The position numbers were made by a program, and so were the translations under genes. The notes under the pieces are model-generated. The model ran no database searches, was not told the DNA's origin, and saw only the letters and a program-made list of their open reading frames with translations. Positions 27,617 to 36,783 of a stretch of DNA of 64,000 bases are shown here, piece after piece; position 1 is the stretch's first letter, and the number at the start of each line of letters is the position of its first letter. The stretch comes from an uncultured Lachnospiraceae bacterium (GTDB taxonomy: Bacteria; Bacillota; Clostridia; Lachnospirales; Lachnospiraceae): contig CAMWFQ010000002.1 of NCBI GenBank assembly GCA_947173495.1, forward strand, positions 235,237 through 299,236, in the 5' to 3' direction.

Positions 27617-28635
27617 AAAACCACTCCTTTTTCCCCGGATTTTATGCTGCCTGCCACATAGGCCTTTTCACCGATGCCTTTCAGCAGCTCAATCGCCCTG
27701 TCGGCATCCGCCGCATCAAGGGCAAGTATCATACCCAGCCCCATGTTGTAGGTATTGTACATCATCTTTTCCTCCAGCTTTCCCTTTTCCTGCAGCAGTC
27801 TGAAAATCGCCGGAACCGGGTAGCTGTTCTTCTCCACCTGCGCATATACCCCCTCCGGAAGCATCCTGGGAATATTTTCGTAGAAACCGCCGCCCGTAAT
27901 ATGGCTGCACCCTTTTATGACAATGCCTGCTTCCTTCAGACTCTTTAATGCCTTCACATAAATTCTGGTAGGCGTAAGCAGCTCTTCTCCCAGCGTTTTC
28001 CCTAACTCGTCATAATAGACGGCAAGATTTTCCTTCGTTACATCAAATACCTTTCTGATCAGAGAAAATCCATTGCTGTGAACGCCTGAAGAGGCGATTC
28101 CCACCAGCACATCCCCGGGGGCGATTTCCGATCCCGTGATCAGATTCTTTTCATCCACCACGCCTACTGCAAATCCTGCCAGATCATATTCCTCTTCCGG
28201 CATAAGCCCCGGATGTTCCGCCGTTTCCCCCCCGATCAACGCTGCGCCCGCCTGCTTACATCCTTCCGCCACTCCTTTGACAATAGCGGCGATCTTTTCG
28301 GGAAAATTTTTACCGCAGGCGATATAATCCAGGAAAAACAAAGGCTCTCCGCCGGCGCATGCAATATCGTTTACACACATGGCCACACAGTCGATTCCAA
28401 CCGTATCGTGGCGGTCCATCAAAAACGCCAGCTTCAGTTTTGTTCCCACACCGTCTGTTCCTGAGACAAGAGCGGGCTTTTCCATATTCTTAATCGAGGA
28501 GAGAGAAAACGCCCCTGAAAAACCGCCCAGAGATCCCAGGACTTCTTCCCTCAGGGTTTCCTTTACATATCCTTTCATCAATTCCACGCTGCGGTAACCG
28601 GCCTCAATGTCTACCCCTGCCTTTTTATAATCCAT
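27610..28635 (-). CDS. purM: Phosphoribosylformylglycinamidine cyclo-ligase (AIR synthetase)
   Basis: A 341-residue ATP-dependent enzyme closing the imidazole ring. The N-terminal [57 protein letters not shown] and [10 protein letters not shown] blocks are diagnostic. The start at 28635 is preferred because GGAG lies six bases upstream; an ATG four codons earlier overlaps that ribosome site. Its 43-bp leader after purE is a copy of the dispersed GCGCAGAAATGGAG leader module described separately. The stop overlaps purN. Confidence 0.97.
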   Translation of the reverse strand: MDYKKAGVDIEAGYRSVELMKGYVKETLREEVLGSLGGFSGAFSLSSIKNMEKPALVSGTDGVGTKLKLAFLMDRHDTVGIDCVAMCVNDIACAGGEPLFFLDYIACGKNFPEKIAAIVKGVAEGCKQAGAALIGGETAEHPGLMPEEEYDLAGFAVGVVDEKNLITGSEIAPGDVLVGIASSGVHSNGFSLIRKVFDVTKENLAVYYDELGKTLGEELLTPTRIYVKALKSLKEAGIVIKGCSHITGGGFYENIPRMLPEGVYAQVEKNSYPVPAIFRLLQEKGKLEEKMMYNTYNMGLGMILALDAADADRAIELLKGIGEKAYVAGSIKSGEKGVVLC

Positions 28636-28678
28636 TTTTTTCTCCATTTCTGCGCTGCATTGCGGCGCAAATCCGTCA
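28636..28678 (-). repeat. Dispersed ribosome-site leader module, copy at purM
   Basis: On the minus strand this gap between purE and purM contains TTTGCGC, a 9-base loop, then GCGCAGAAATGGAG and six A before the ATG. The TGCGC/GCGCA stem with a 9-base loop and the 3' end match the copies before DUF3892, MBL and tldD genes. It supplies the purM ribosome site. Here the internal ATG is in frame with purM. Confidence 0.65.
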
Positions 28679-29179
28679 TCAGTAATTCTGATAGCCTACC
28701 TGTTCCAGTCTGGCATCCTTTTTCTGGACGCTTTCCTTTAAGCTGCCGCTGTATTCCTTCAGTTTTGTCAGAAGTCCTGCATCGGAAGTGGCCAGAATTT
28801 TAGCCGCCAGAAGACCTGCATTGGCTCCGCCGTTAATCGCCACTGTCGCCACCGGTATGCCCTGGGGCATCTGGACAATCGAATACAGCGAATCCCGTCC
28901 TCCCAACGATGTGGTATGCATGGGAACGCCGATCACCGGCATGGGAAAAATCGCCGCACACATCCCCGGCAGATGCGCCGCCATGCCCGCTCCTGCAATG
29001 ATCACCTTGAATCCTCTTTCCTCTGCGGTCTTTGCATACTCGAAAAACACGTCCGGCTCCCTGTGAGCAGAAATAATCCTCATCTCAAAAGAAACACCCA
29101 GCTCTGTAAGAACATCAGCCGCCTTTGCCATGATGGGCATATCTGAATCACTGCCCATTACGATTCCCACCTGTGCCAT
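28679..29179 (-). CDS. purE: N5-carboxyaminoimidazole ribonucleotide mutase
   Basis: A 166-residue class I PurE converting N5-CAIR to [28 protein letters not shown] holds the substrate-binding Ser-Asp pair, ISAHREPD contains the catalytic His, and [12 protein letters not shown] and [22 protein letters not shown] complete the family pattern. AGGAGGAGG precedes the start. It is the first gene of purE-M-N-D. PurK is not in the window. Confidence 0.97.
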   Translation of the reverse strand: MAQVGIVMGSDSDMPIMAKAADVLTELGVSFEMRIISAHREPDVFFEYAKTAEERGFKVIIAGAGMAAHLPGMCAAIFPMPVIGVPMHTTSLGGRDSLYSIVQMPQGIPVATVAINGGANAGLLAAKILATSDAGLLTKLKEYSGSLKESVQKKDARLEQVGYQNY

Positions 29180-29209
29180 AGATTTCCTCCTCCTGTCTGT
29201 GCCTGTTAT

Positions 29210-29237
29210 TCTATAACATCATACTATATATTGCCAA
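29210..29237 (-). promoter_or_regulatory. Candidate purE operon promoter
   Basis: On the minus strand TTGGCA (29237-29232), a 16-bp AT-rich spacer, and TATAGA (29215-29210) lie 31 bases upstream of purE. No PurR-box pair or purine riboswitch core was recognised in the 134-bp gap. Confidence 0.5.
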
Positions 29238-29313
29238 TACTGTGCAACTACTATTTGACCCTCTCTTATAGCGCCTGTAATGATTCAGCTTTCAGATGAA
29301 TCGCTGCTGGCAC

Positions 29314-31368
29314 TCACCTCTCCAGAGGGCGGTTTAATTCTTCACATCCCGGCAGGACGAACCGGCCCTCTTCGATGATCGGAATCACCCTCTCATCACA
29401 GGTAACCACGCTGATCTCTCCCAGCTCATCATAGGGAATCGTGATATCTGTATGACAGTTAAAATAAGCCCCTGTGCCGCCGTCTCTGCGTCTGATGGAA
29501 CACTCATTGTCTCTGGCAATGATCTCTTTTCCGTCAGGATTATAAACCGCCACTTCCTCCGAATGAGAATAGCACGTATCCCCCACCGCAAAATGAGGGC
29601 CTGTTTTCTCCGCGATCAAAATAGGAAGTTTATCCTCTATCTTATACTTTCTCGCCGCCACAAAGGCCGTAGTATTGGTACCAATGGCAAATTCTCCAAG
29701 GGGAAGGCTCTCATGATGGTGCAGCACATTATCCCTGATGTACTTCCGGTTCTGCTCCCTGCTGTCAAAATTTGTACAGTCATAGTCTGTTATCATGCCA
29801 TCCCGGAATGTCAGCATGAGATTCCGGTATTCCATTTCATTTAAGTATACGCGGCTCACATGAAGAATTCCCTCTGTGCCTGCCAGAACCGGAGAGGTAA
29901 AGACCTCTCCCACCGGGATATTCACATCGGCAACACAGTTTTCAAAATTAGACTGTTTTTCGGGATCCTCCAACGTATGAAGCATCACCCTTAAATTCGT
30001 CCTGTTCCCTTTCATTCCTTTTATCAACACATATTTTCCCTGATCCAGGGTATCAATCATCACCTGCTGCATCCGCTGGTACAGCTGATAATCCAGCGTA
30101 TTGATCCGTATCACCTCATCAAAAATCGAAGCAAAATCCTTTCCGATCTCCGGTATGGGAAACGCAATGATGGTAAAGCTCCTCTCTTCCCCTTTTATAT
30201 AAGTGTTCTGGATCTCGCCCGCCGCCGAGGCGTATTCCACGGACAGCTTCTGCTGGCTTTCCGATAAATGTAACGCCTGTTCTTTTTCTTTCAGACTGGT
30301 CATTTTCTCCCCGAACGTCTCCACAACTGCAGGACCTCCGAATACAGACGCCTGTTCTTTATATTTCTCATAGCCCTCTCTCAGTGCCTCCAGCTTCACC
30401 TGCATCAGCTTTCTGTCCAGGACAAGGGCCTGATCATCCTTGTGGTCAAAGTCATATTGTCTGTTGGGAACAGCTCCCCGGTATCCTCCCCGGTTCATGC
30501 TTCTTCCCTGAAGCATGTTCTCGCCGGTACGGTAAATGACGGGTTCAAGTCCCATCCTTCTGAAATTTTCCACCGCCCTGCGGATCATGGGCTCAAACCC
30601 AAGGCAATATCTGATTCCGACCGTCTTCTTTCTGGTGATATCCTTGTTTCCCATCTGAAATCCGATCCGATATCCCTCCGTATAGGTATCCGCCATTTTC
30701 TGCAGTGTTTCCTCCGGAATAGATAACAGATGTTTCCATGTTTCAATTTCGTTCTCTGTTACATATTCTCCGAAATAATAAAGATAACGCGGGTCAGATA
30801 AATCCCCCTCTATGATCTGAAGGGCAAAATCTGATTCCGGAAGCAGCATATCTCTCAGCTTTTTCTCCGCTGCATCTCTGGTATAATCATTGACATACCA
30901 GTAAATCATCTCTCTCAAAGCATCATATTCCGGCAGAGTCTCTTCTTCCGCCTGCCTGCATTCAAAGGAACCGTATATCTCCAGAAACAGTTCCATGCGG
31001 ATCACCATATCCTCCAGCCGTCCTTCAAACATCAGGGGGATCAGACTTCTCAGTTCTGCATACAGGCAGCATAAAAGCGGTCCGTATTTCTCTCCAAGCC
31101 TTGCCACGCATACCTCCGGATTAGCATAGCTGCTTTCATAATTCTCCGGAAGAATATCCTCATACAATCTGTGATTTCGGCTTTTCAGCTCATCCAGAGA
31201 GCTCTTCTTCAGGCCTCCCTCTGTAAGGAATGTGTAATTTTCACAGATCATTTCCAGGAATTCCGCCATAGCCGTAAAAAACTCCTGGAATTCCTTCTGT
31301 AACATATGCTCCTTCTTAATTTCCCATATCCGTTCCCTTGCCAGTAAATATCTTTCTTCTACCATCAT
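29314..31368 (-). CDS. M29-family aminopeptidase with long N-terminal extension
   Basis: A 684-residue protein. The C-terminal 250 residues match the M29 (aminopeptidase T) family. Likely metal ligands are Glu488 (IPVGEVFTSP), Glu559 (LPLGEFAIGTN), His592 and Tyr600 (GPHFAVGDTCY), and His639/Asp641 (CHTD). Typical M29 enzymes have about 370-410 residues, so roughly 270 N-terminal residues are extra. They are mainly helical and acidic, with no signal peptide or known motif. The enzyme should trim amino-terminal residues in the cytoplasm. It overlaps the upstream small membrane-protein gene by ATGA (31365-31368) and ends the pyrE run. Confidence 0.85.
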   Translation of the reverse strand: MMVEERYLLARERIWEIKKEHMLQKEFQEFFTAMAEFLEMICENYTFLTEGGLKKSSLDELKSRNHRLYEDILPENYESSYANPEVCVARLGEKYGPLLCCLYAELRSLIPLMFEGRLEDMVIRMELFLEIYGSFECRQAEEETLPEYDALREMIYWYVNDYTRDAAEKKLRDMLLPESDFALQIIEGDLSDPRYLYYFGEYVTENEIETWKHLLSIPEETLQKMADTYTEGYRIGFQMGNKDITRKKTVGIRYCLGFEPMIRRAVENFRRMGLEPVIYRTGENMLQGRSMNRGGYRGAVPNRQYDFDHKDDQALVLDRKLMQVKLEALREGYEKYKEQASVFGGPAVVETFGEKMTSLKEKEQALHLSESQQKLSVEYASAAGEIQNTYIKGEERSFTIIAFPIPEIGKDFASIFDEVIRINTLDYQLYQRMQQVMIDTLDQGKYVLIKGMKGNRTNLRVMLHTLEDPEKQSNFENCVADVNIPVGEVFTSPVLAGTEGILHVSRVYLNEMEYRNLMLTFRDGMITDYDCTNFDSREQNRKYIRDNVLHHHESLPLGEFAIGTNTTAFVAARKYKIEDKLPILIAEKTGPHFAVGDTCYSHSEEVAVYNPDGKEIIARDNECSIRRRDGGTGAYFNCHTDITIPYDELGEISVVTCDERVIPIIEEGRFVLPGCEELNRPLER

Positions 31369-31688
31369 TCTACATACGCTCCTGCAAATAATACAAGGCT
31401 CAGCATTCCAAATGCCAGCACATTTACGAAGATCCCCAACACCGTAAATAACTTAAATTTTTCTTTTTCCGTGGTGGACCAGATTCCAAGCCACATCCCG
31501 GCTATCATAAAAATAACCGCCAAAAGCCCTGCTGCTGTGTATCTGTCGGAGACGGCGCCCCCGTTCAGATAAGACAGATAAACTGCTTCCCCTAATGTGA
31601 AATTGGCCAGCACACCCAGGATCGTCGACATGATCCCTCTTTCTGTATGCTTCTTATTTGTAAAAATGAACCCTTTATTTTTCAGCAT
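31365..31688 (-). CDS. Small multi-pass membrane protein (DUF6142-like)
   Basis: About 107 residues from the chosen start. It has three hydrophobic spans: STILGVLANFTLGEAVYLSYL, TAAGLLAVIFMIAGMWLGIWS and KLFTVLGIFVNVLAFGMLSLVLFAGAY, with an N-terminal NKGFIFTNKKHTERG. The start at 31688 has AAAGGG nine bases upstream. Earlier ATGs (31709, 31721) fall in or beside a hairpin and are less likely. The stop overlaps the aminopeptidase start, so translation is coupled. The DUF assignment is from memory of similar Lachnospiraceae proteins. Function unknown. Confidence 0.7.
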   Translation of the reverse strand: MLKNKGFIFTNKKHTERGIMSTILGVLANFTLGEAVYLSYLNGGAVSDRYTAAGLLAVIFMIAGMWLGIWSTTEKEKFKLFTVLGIFVNVLAFGMLSLVLFAGAYVE

Positions 31689-31716
31689 TTCAAAGTACCC
31701 TTTGCACATCTTAAAA

Positions 31717-31741
31717 GGCATTCCTGTCACAGAAATGCCTC
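31717..31741 (-). terminator. Hairpin between the two small membrane-protein genes
   Basis: A 25-bp near-palindrome: AGGCATT and AATGCCT flank CTGT..ACAG. On the minus strand it is followed by TTTT. It may be a partial terminator or processing site within the pyrE run. Confidence 0.4.
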
Positions 31742-31745
31742 TTTT

Positions 31746-31898
31746 CTAAAACAAAATTTTGGACTTGCCGGCAAGCAGCTTTGCGCCGCCAATCAGCAGA
31801 AGGATTCCGCAGACAATTCCCGTCACCAGCGTTACAACTCCCACTGCTATGTTCATTGCTCCCGCTCCGCTCATAATCTTATATACTTTTTCTTCCAT
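31746..31898 (-). CDS. 50-residue single- or two-span membrane protein
   Basis: A short gene. ATG at 31896-31898 has AAAGGAG seven bases upstream, a strong ribosome site. The product begins MEEKVYKIMSGAGAM and continues with two adjacent hydrophobic stretches (NIAVGVVTLVTGIVCGI and LLLIGGAKLLAG), ending KSKILF. It lies 30 bp after pyrE on the same strand and is followed by another small membrane protein. Its function is unknown; the clear ribosome site and hydrophobic pattern make it a real gene. Confidence 0.75.
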   Translation of the reverse strand: MEEKVYKIMSGAGAMNIAVGVVTLVTGIVCGILLLIGGAKLLAGKSKILF

Positions 31899-31928
31899 CT
31901 CAATGCTCCTTTCCTGCAGACAGACCGC

Positions 31929-32603
31929 TTATACTGCCCCATACTGCCGATAATATTCATCAATGGCTTTTTTGATGGTATCATCAATATAAACTTGCCC
32001 CTGATAAGGTGTATTATACAGATAATCCACCACTTCCTGCATATTTACAATGGCGGCTGTTCCAAAACCGTAAAGATCCCTGATTTCCTCAAGGGCGCTT
32101 TTAGAGCCTTTCCCTTTCTCCATACGGTTCAGAGAAACGATCAGCCCCTTCACCTCCACATCAGCCTGCGCCCGGATGATCGGATACGTCTCCTCAATCG
32201 ACTTGCCGGAGGTCGTCACATCCTCAATGATCACCACTCTGTCCCCGTCATTTAACTTTGATCCCAGCAGAATGCCGGTATCCCCATGATCCTTGACTTC
32301 CTTTCGATTGGAGCAATAGCGGACTTCCTTTCCATAAAGCCGGCTGATCGCCATAGTAGTGGCCACACTGAGAGGAATCCCTTTGTAGGCAGGACCAAAA
32401 AGCACATCGAAATCAAGGCCGTAATTGTCATGAATCGCCTTCGCATAATATTCTCCCAGCTTACAGAGCTGGGCGCCTGTCACATACCCTCCCGCATTCA
32501 TGAAAAACGGAGATTTTCTTCCGCTCTTTAACGTAAATTCACCGAACTTCAGTACATGGCTTTCTAACATGAATTCAATAAATTCCTGCTTATATTGTTC
32601 CAT
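31929..32603 (-). CDS. pyrE: Orotate phosphoribosyltransferase
   Basis: A 224-residue enzyme joining orotate and PRPP to give OMP in pyrimidine synthesis. The PRPP-binding motif VVIIEDVTTSGKS is clear, with LKSGRKSPFFMNAG near the N-terminus and VLFGPAYKGIPLSVATTMA before it. KEVKDHGDTG is the flexible catalytic loop. It has its own promoter at 32643-32671. It heads a minus-strand run with two small membrane proteins and an M29 aminopeptidase. No other pyr genes are in the window. Confidence 0.97.
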   Translation of the reverse strand: MEQYKQEFIEFMLESHVLKFGEFTLKSGRKSPFFMNAGGYVTGAQLCKLGEYYAKAIHDNYGLDFDVLFGPAYKGIPLSVATTMAISRLYGKEVRYCSNRKEVKDHGDTGILLGSKLNDGDRVVIIEDVTTSGKSIEETYPIIRAQADVEVKGLIVSLNRMEKGKGSKSALEEIRDLYGFGTAAIVNMQEVVDYLYNTPYQGQVYIDDTIKKAIDEYYRQYGAV

Positions 32604-32642
32604 ATGACCTTCACCCTCCGTTTTTCATCTGACATTTTCTCA

Positions 32643-32671
32643 ATTTTACCATATTTGCCATTTATATTCAA
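32643..32671 (-). promoter_or_regulatory. pyrE promoter
   Basis: On the minus strand TTGAAT (32671-32666), a 17-bp spacer, and TAAAAT (32648-32643) stand 40 bp before the pyrE start. No PyrR-type attenuator fits in the short leader. Confidence 0.6.
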
Positions 32672-32682
32672 TTATTTTTGTT

Positions 32683-33870
32683 TTACCGTTCTTCCTCCTT
32701 TACCGGCGGCGCGGCACTGATATCGGTTTTGTTTCTCCTGTTCACATCATCGCGAAGCAGAATATAAACGGTTGACAGAAGCGGAATAAATACCAGCATC
32801 CCGAAAACTCCCATGAGGCTGCCGCCAATGGTAACCGCCGCAAGTACCCAAATGGATGGCAGACCCACAGAATTTCCCACTACATGGGGATAAATCAGGT
32901 TTCCCTCTATCTGCTGAAGAACAATAAACAGAATCACAAACCAGAATGCTCTCACCGGATCATCCACCAACATGAGAAACGCACCCACAAAACAGCCGAT
33001 AAATGCGCCCACTATGGGGATCAGCGCCGTAAAGGCAATCAGCACCCCGATCATCACCGCATAGTCAAAGCCTGAAACGGTCATAACAATCACAAACATA
33101 AGTCCCAGAATCACCGCTTCCATACACTGTCCGGTTATGAAATTGCTGAAATTACGGTTCAGAAGCGTCAACACTCTGCGCACATTGCCATAAACCCTCT
33201 GATTCGTATAAGCCCTCAACAGTCTGTCAAACTGATTCCCCAGCTTTTCTTTCTGAGAAAGAATATAAATGGAAAAAATCAGCGAGATAAAAAAGTTCAC
33301 GGTACTGCTGATGATGCTGCTGGCCACCGTAAAGGTGGAATTCAGCATACTTCCCACTCCGTTCTGAAGGAACCCGATTATCGTATCAATGGTGGCCTTC
33401 CAGTCAATCTGCGGCGCCTCGAGGCTGTAAATCTGCTCCAGAAGTTCCGGATTGGATGCAAACAGTACCGTCAGTTCCTGCATCATGTTATTCCAGAAGA
33501 CCGGGATTTTGTTGGTCAGCTCTCTGATTGTGCCCGCCAGCTGCGGCACCACGGTAACCACCACCAGTGTAAAAGCCAGAATCACCGCCAGGTAAGCCAG
33601 CGTCATGGAGATGCCCCGCTTTCCTTTTCTGAAAAACCTCCCCACAGTCCCCTTTGCTTCCTCTTTCCCAAACAGTTTCGCTTCAAAAAAGCGCATGGGC
33701 AGGTTAATCACAAAGGCGATCATTCCTCCCAGCAGGAACGGTCTGACGATTCCGACCACAAAAGCGGCCGCCGTGCACAGAAGATCAAACTTCATCAGCA
33801 CCAGGATCACTGCCGCCGTAAAGAGGATCAGTCCATGTATCTTCTTTATATTCTTCCGGTTCAGGTTCAT
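32683..33870 (-). CDS. AI-2E family (PerM/YdiK-like) membrane transporter
   Basis: A 395-residue integral membrane protein. It has about eight spans: two N-terminal pairs, a soluble loop of about 60 residues (ELTNKIPVFWNNMMQELTVLFASNPELLEQIYSLE), then YILSQKEKLGNQFDRLLRAY and the C-terminal group with GLMFVIVMTVSGFDYAVMIGVLIAFTALIPIVGAFIG and IEGNLIYPHVVGNSVGLPSIWVL, the family signature. Members are proposed to export AI-2, ions or other small solutes, and substrate prediction is unsafe. The start at 33870 follows GGAGG after the pepD stop; a GTG-type upstream extension would overlap pepD. Confidence 0.92.
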   Translation of the reverse strand: MNLNRKNIKKIHGLILFTAAVILVLMKFDLLCTAAAFVVGIVRPFLLGGMIAFVINLPMRFFEAKLFGKEEAKGTVGRFFRKGKRGISMTLAYLAVILAFTLVVVTVVPQLAGTIRELTNKIPVFWNNMMQELTVLFASNPELLEQIYSLEAPQIDWKATIDTIIGFLQNGVGSMLNSTFTVASSIISSTVNFFISLIFSIYILSQKEKLGNQFDRLLRAYTNQRVYGNVRRVLTLLNRNFSNFITGQCMEAVILGLMFVIVMTVSGFDYAVMIGVLIAFTALIPIVGAFIGCFVGAFLMLVDDPVRAFWFVILFIVLQQIEGNLIYPHVVGNSVGLPSIWVLAAVTIGGSLMGVFGMLVFIPLLSTVYILLRDDVNRRNKTDISAAPPVKEEER

Positions 33871-33872
33871 TT

Positions 33873-35423
33873 TTACAGTACCTCCAGCAATCTTACCAGA
33901 TACTCCCACACTCTCCGGGTGGAAGAAATGGAAAGTACCTCTTCTGTTGTATGAATGTCTTTCATATCCGGTCCTATAGACACACAGTCAAGTCCCGGTA
34001 TTTTATGGATCAGAAGGCCGCATTCCACCCCTGCATGGATCGCCTGAACCACAGGTTCCTTCTGATAAAGCTCACGATAAACCTCCGTCATTTTTTCACG
34101 AAGAGGCGATGTTGTACGAAACGCCCATCCGGGATAATCGCCGGTCACTTCGGACTCTGCGCCCGCCAGTTCCGCCAGACTTTTCAGCTGTTCGATCAAT
34201 GCCGTCTTTGCGCTCTCCAGAGAGCTTCTCACAGAGATACCTGTAAAAATCTCCAGAGCCGTTCCCGGAAAATCTTCCGTGTCCTTCCCTGCCCCTGCCT
34301 GCCTTACGTACAGCTGTCCCGGATTAAGCGATGTTTCTACAAGACCGGGCATGGTGCTGCTCATCGCCTGCACACCATGAGGAAGCGTATTGAGCAGATC
34401 AATAAATCGTTTGGTCAGGGCCTCTCCTGCCACTCTCCCTTCGGTCATTTCTCCAAACGTAAATTCCACCTTCACATCCCGGTCTTTCTCTGCCAGTTCT
34501 TCCTTAAGTCCTCTGTTCATTTCTTCGCAGATCTGCTCCAGAAGTTCCCTGCATTCCTGCATTTTTACACCGGAAGAAGACACCGGCTCCATCTCGCAGC
34601 TTCCGCCCTGGCAGCTTGCATAGCCGGTGATCAGCACTTCGGCTCTTGCTGAGACCGGAATGGCATTATCGGCTACGCCTCCCTGAATATCGCGAATACA
34701 CATATCTGCTTTTTCATTCATTCTACGCAGGACTCTTCCCAGAAGACATATGGCATTTCCACGTTCTTTGTGAATCTCCCCGCCGGAATGACCGCCCTTC
34801 AAACCATTGACACGGATCTCGCAGCGAATTCCTTTTTTGAATTTTTTCTCACAGGAAAAGTTCAGGTTCACCCTCGCTCCGCCGGCGCACCCGGAAAGAA
34901 AGATTCCTTCCTCCTCCGAATCCAGATTGATCAGGCGCTTTGCCCTGAGCGGACTCACATCAAGAGCTCTTGCCCCATCCATTCCCACTTCTTCATCTAT
35001 CGTAAAAACCATCTCCAGCCTGGGATGCTTATATTCTCCTGCAAGCAGAGCCAGTGCATAGGCCAGTGCGATTCCATCATCCCCTCCAAGACTGGTACCC
35101 TGCGCAAAGAGGCTGTCACCCTCCGTTGCAAGTTTTAATCCCTCCTTTTGCATATCAATGGTACATTCCGGCTCTTTCACAGCCACCATATCCATATGCC
35201 CCTGGAGCATCACCGGCTCATGATCCTCATAACCGGCGGAAGCCTCCTTGATGATGATCACATTGCCGATTTCGTCCTGATAGTATTCCAGGTTTCTCTC
35301 CCGGGCAAACTCTGCCAGATAATTGCTGATCTGCTCCGTATTCCCTGAGCCATGGGGAATCCTGCATATTTCCTCAAAAAAGTAAAAAACATTCCGGGGA
35401 TTCAGATTTTCCAGTATCATCAT
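33873..35423 (-). CDS. pepD: Aminoacyl-histidine dipeptidase (M20C, PepD)
   Basis: A 516-residue cytoplasmic zinc dipeptidase cleaving Xaa-His and related dipeptides. Metal-site motifs are visible: MLQGHMDMV (His), TSLGGDDGIALAYAL (bridging Asp), FTIDEEVGMDGA (catalytic Glu-Glu), LINLDSEEEG, and HAGVECGLLIHKIPGLDCVSIGPDMKDIHTTEE at the C-terminus. A lid domain with LKGGHSGGEIHKERGNA lies in the middle. The start at 35423 has GGAG six bases upstream; an ATG one codon later is equally possible. The downstream transporter gene starts right after its stop. Confidence 0.95.
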   Translation of the reverse strand: MMILENLNPRNVFYFFEEICRIPHGSGNTEQISNYLAEFARERNLEYYQDEIGNVIIIKEASAGYEDHEPVMLQGHMDMVAVKEPECTIDMQKEGLKLATEGDSLFAQGTSLGGDDGIALAYALALLAGEYKHPRLEMVFTIDEEVGMDGARALDVSPLRAKRLINLDSEEEGIFLSGCAGGARVNLNFSCEKKFKKGIRCEIRVNGLKGGHSGGEIHKERGNAICLLGRVLRRMNEKADMCIRDIQGGVADNAIPVSARAEVLITGYASCQGGSCEMEPVSSSGVKMQECRELLEQICEEMNRGLKEELAEKDRDVKVEFTFGEMTEGRVAGEALTKRFIDLLNTLPHGVQAMSSTMPGLVETSLNPGQLYVRQAGAGKDTEDFPGTALEIFTGISVRSSLESAKTALIEQLKSLAELAGAESEVTGDYPGWAFRTTSPLREKMTEVYRELYQKEPVVQAIHAGVECGLLIHKIPGLDCVSIGPDMKDIHTTEEVLSISSTRRVWEYLVRLLEVL

Positions 35424-35540
35424 ACACCTCTCCTTTTTTACAACCATTTCAATTGACCATTCTGAATCGGCAGGGACAATTCCCCGCCATGTCCAACACC
35501 TGCTGCATCATCGGAAATCTTTTATGCGCCTCTGTGCAGA

Positions 35541-35570
35541 AAACCCCGGAAACCGATTGCTTTCCGGGGC
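35541..35570 (-). terminator. Terminator of the infC-rpmI-rplT operon
   Basis: CCCCGGAAA (35544-35552) pairs with TTTCCGGGG (35561-35569) around an 8-base loop. On the minus strand it is followed by TTTTC. It lies 13 bp past the rplT stop. Confidence 0.8.
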
Positions 35571-35582
35571 CTTTGTCATATG

Positions 35583-35939
35583 TTATGCAATTTTGCTCTT
35601 GGCAAGCTCTGCCAGAGCCCTGAAGCCTTCCGCATCATTGACGGCCATCTCCGCAAGCATCTTTCTATTGATCTCAACCTCCGCCAGCTTAAGGCCATGC
35701 ATAAACTGGCTGTAAGAAATATCATTCATTCTGGCTGCCGCATTGATACGTGCGATCCAGAGCTGCCTGAACTGGCGCTTTCTCTCTTTACGACCCGCAT
35801 AGGATGAAGCAAGCGCTCTCATCACAGACTGCTTGGCAACTCTGTACTGCTTGCTTCTGGCACCTCTGTATCCCTTTGCCAGCTTTAATACTCTATTGTG
35901 TTTTCTCTTGGCGTTCATACCGCCCTTTATTCTTGCCAT
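35583..35939 (-). CDS. rplT: 50S ribosomal protein L20
   Basis: A 118-residue basic protein of the large subunit, binding 23S rRNA early in assembly. The start [26 protein letters not shown] and [22 protein letters not shown] are diagnostic. AGGAGG lies upstream. It is the last gene of infC-rpmI-rplT. In Firmicutes L20 represses this operon by binding the infC leader, which here shows matching structure. Confidence 0.98.
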   Translation of the reverse strand: MARIKGGMNAKRKHNRVLKLAKGYRGARSKQYRVAKQSVMRALASSYAGRKERKRQFRQLWIARINAAARMNDISYSQFMHGLKLAEVEINRKMLAEMAVNDAEGFRALAELAKSKIA

Positions 35940-35979
35940 CTCTTATATCCTCCTTACGACTTTAACTGTTTTACCCTTT

Positions 35980-36177
35980 TTATAAATAAGGTAAAATCTT
36001 CTTCATGTTCTTGATATTAGACTTATCTGTCATTGCAGGCTTTCTTAAGTTTCTCTTTCTCTTGGTTGTCTTCTTGGTTAAGATATGGCTTTTGTAAGCT
36101 TTACTTCTCTTTAATTTACCTGTTCCTGTAGCTTTAAAACGCTTTGCAGCAGACTTTTTGGTTTTCATTTTAGGCAT
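35980..36177 (-). CDS. rpmI: 50S ribosomal protein L35
   Basis: A 65-residue basic protein [20 protein letters not shown]... ending [10 protein letters not shown], the full L35 length. The start at 36177 is chosen because GGAGG lies just upstream and it begins with the conserved MPKMKTKK; an earlier in-frame start has no support. It lies between infC and rplT. Confidence 0.98.
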   Translation of the reverse strand: MPKMKTKKSAAKRFKATGTGKLKRSKAYKSHILTKKTTKRKRNLRKPAMTDKSNIKNMKKILPYL

Positions 36178-36258
36178 AACTGTTTCCTCCTGTTTAAAAT
36201 TTGGGTTTCTGCCGATGAGAGCATGTCCTCTCATCATTCATCTATTTTAACTGGCAGG

Positions 36259-36765
36259 CTAACGCTTCTCAGTTAAAAACATCGTCATACTTCTCCCCTC
36301 TACCTTGGGAGGCTTCTCCACTACACAGATGTCAGACAGTGCCTGTGCAAAATCATCCAGAATATGTTTGCTGTTGGCCATATGTGTCATCTCACGTCCG
36401 CGGAATCTTAATGTGATCTTTACCCTGTCTCCTTTGGAGAGAAATTTTCTCGCCGCATTTACCTTGGTATTCAGGTCATTGGTATCAATGTTGGGAGAGA
36501 GACGGATTTCCTTGATCTCGATCACTCTCTGTTTTTTCTTGGCTTCCCGTTCCTTACGGGTCTGTTCATATTTGAACTTTCCATAGTCCACCAGCTTACA
36601 CACAGGCGGTTTCGCTCCGGGCGCAATCTTGACAAGATCAACCCCTGCTTCCTCCGCCAGATGCATGGCATCCCTTGAAGACATGATACCCAGCTGTTCG
36701 CCGTTTTCCCCTATGACGCGTACTTCTCTGTCCCTAATTTGCTCGTTAATGAATAAATCGCTAAT
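36259..36765 (-). CDS. infC: Translation initiation factor IF-3, AUU start
   Basis: A 168-residue factor that prevents premature subunit joining and proofreads the start codon. No ATG fits the conserved N-terminus. The expected ISDLFINEQIRDREVRVIGENGEQLGIMSSRDAM reads in frame from ATT at 36765-36763, with GGGGAGG eight bases upstream. An AUU start is well known for infC, where IF-3 discriminates against its own message. The C-terminal domain (IKEIRLSPNIDTNDLNTKVNAARKFLSKGDRVKITLRFRGREM) is complete. It is the first gene of infC-rpmI-rplT behind an L20-type leader. Confidence 0.95.
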   Translation of the reverse strand: MSDLFINEQIRDREVRVIGENGEQLGIMSSRDAMHLAEEAGVDLVKIAPGAKPPVCKLVDYGKFKYEQTRKEREAKKKQRVIEIKEIRLSPNIDTNDLNTKVNAARKFLSKGDRVKITLRFRGREMTHMANSKHILDDFAQALSDICVVEKPPKVEGRSMTMFLTEKR

Positions 36766-36783
36766 GACTGTGTCCTCCCCTGC

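Noticed and set aside
29180..29313. Purine riboswitch or PurR boxes before purE
   Set aside because: The gap is only 134 bp and no riboswitch core or paired PurR boxes could be identified by eye.
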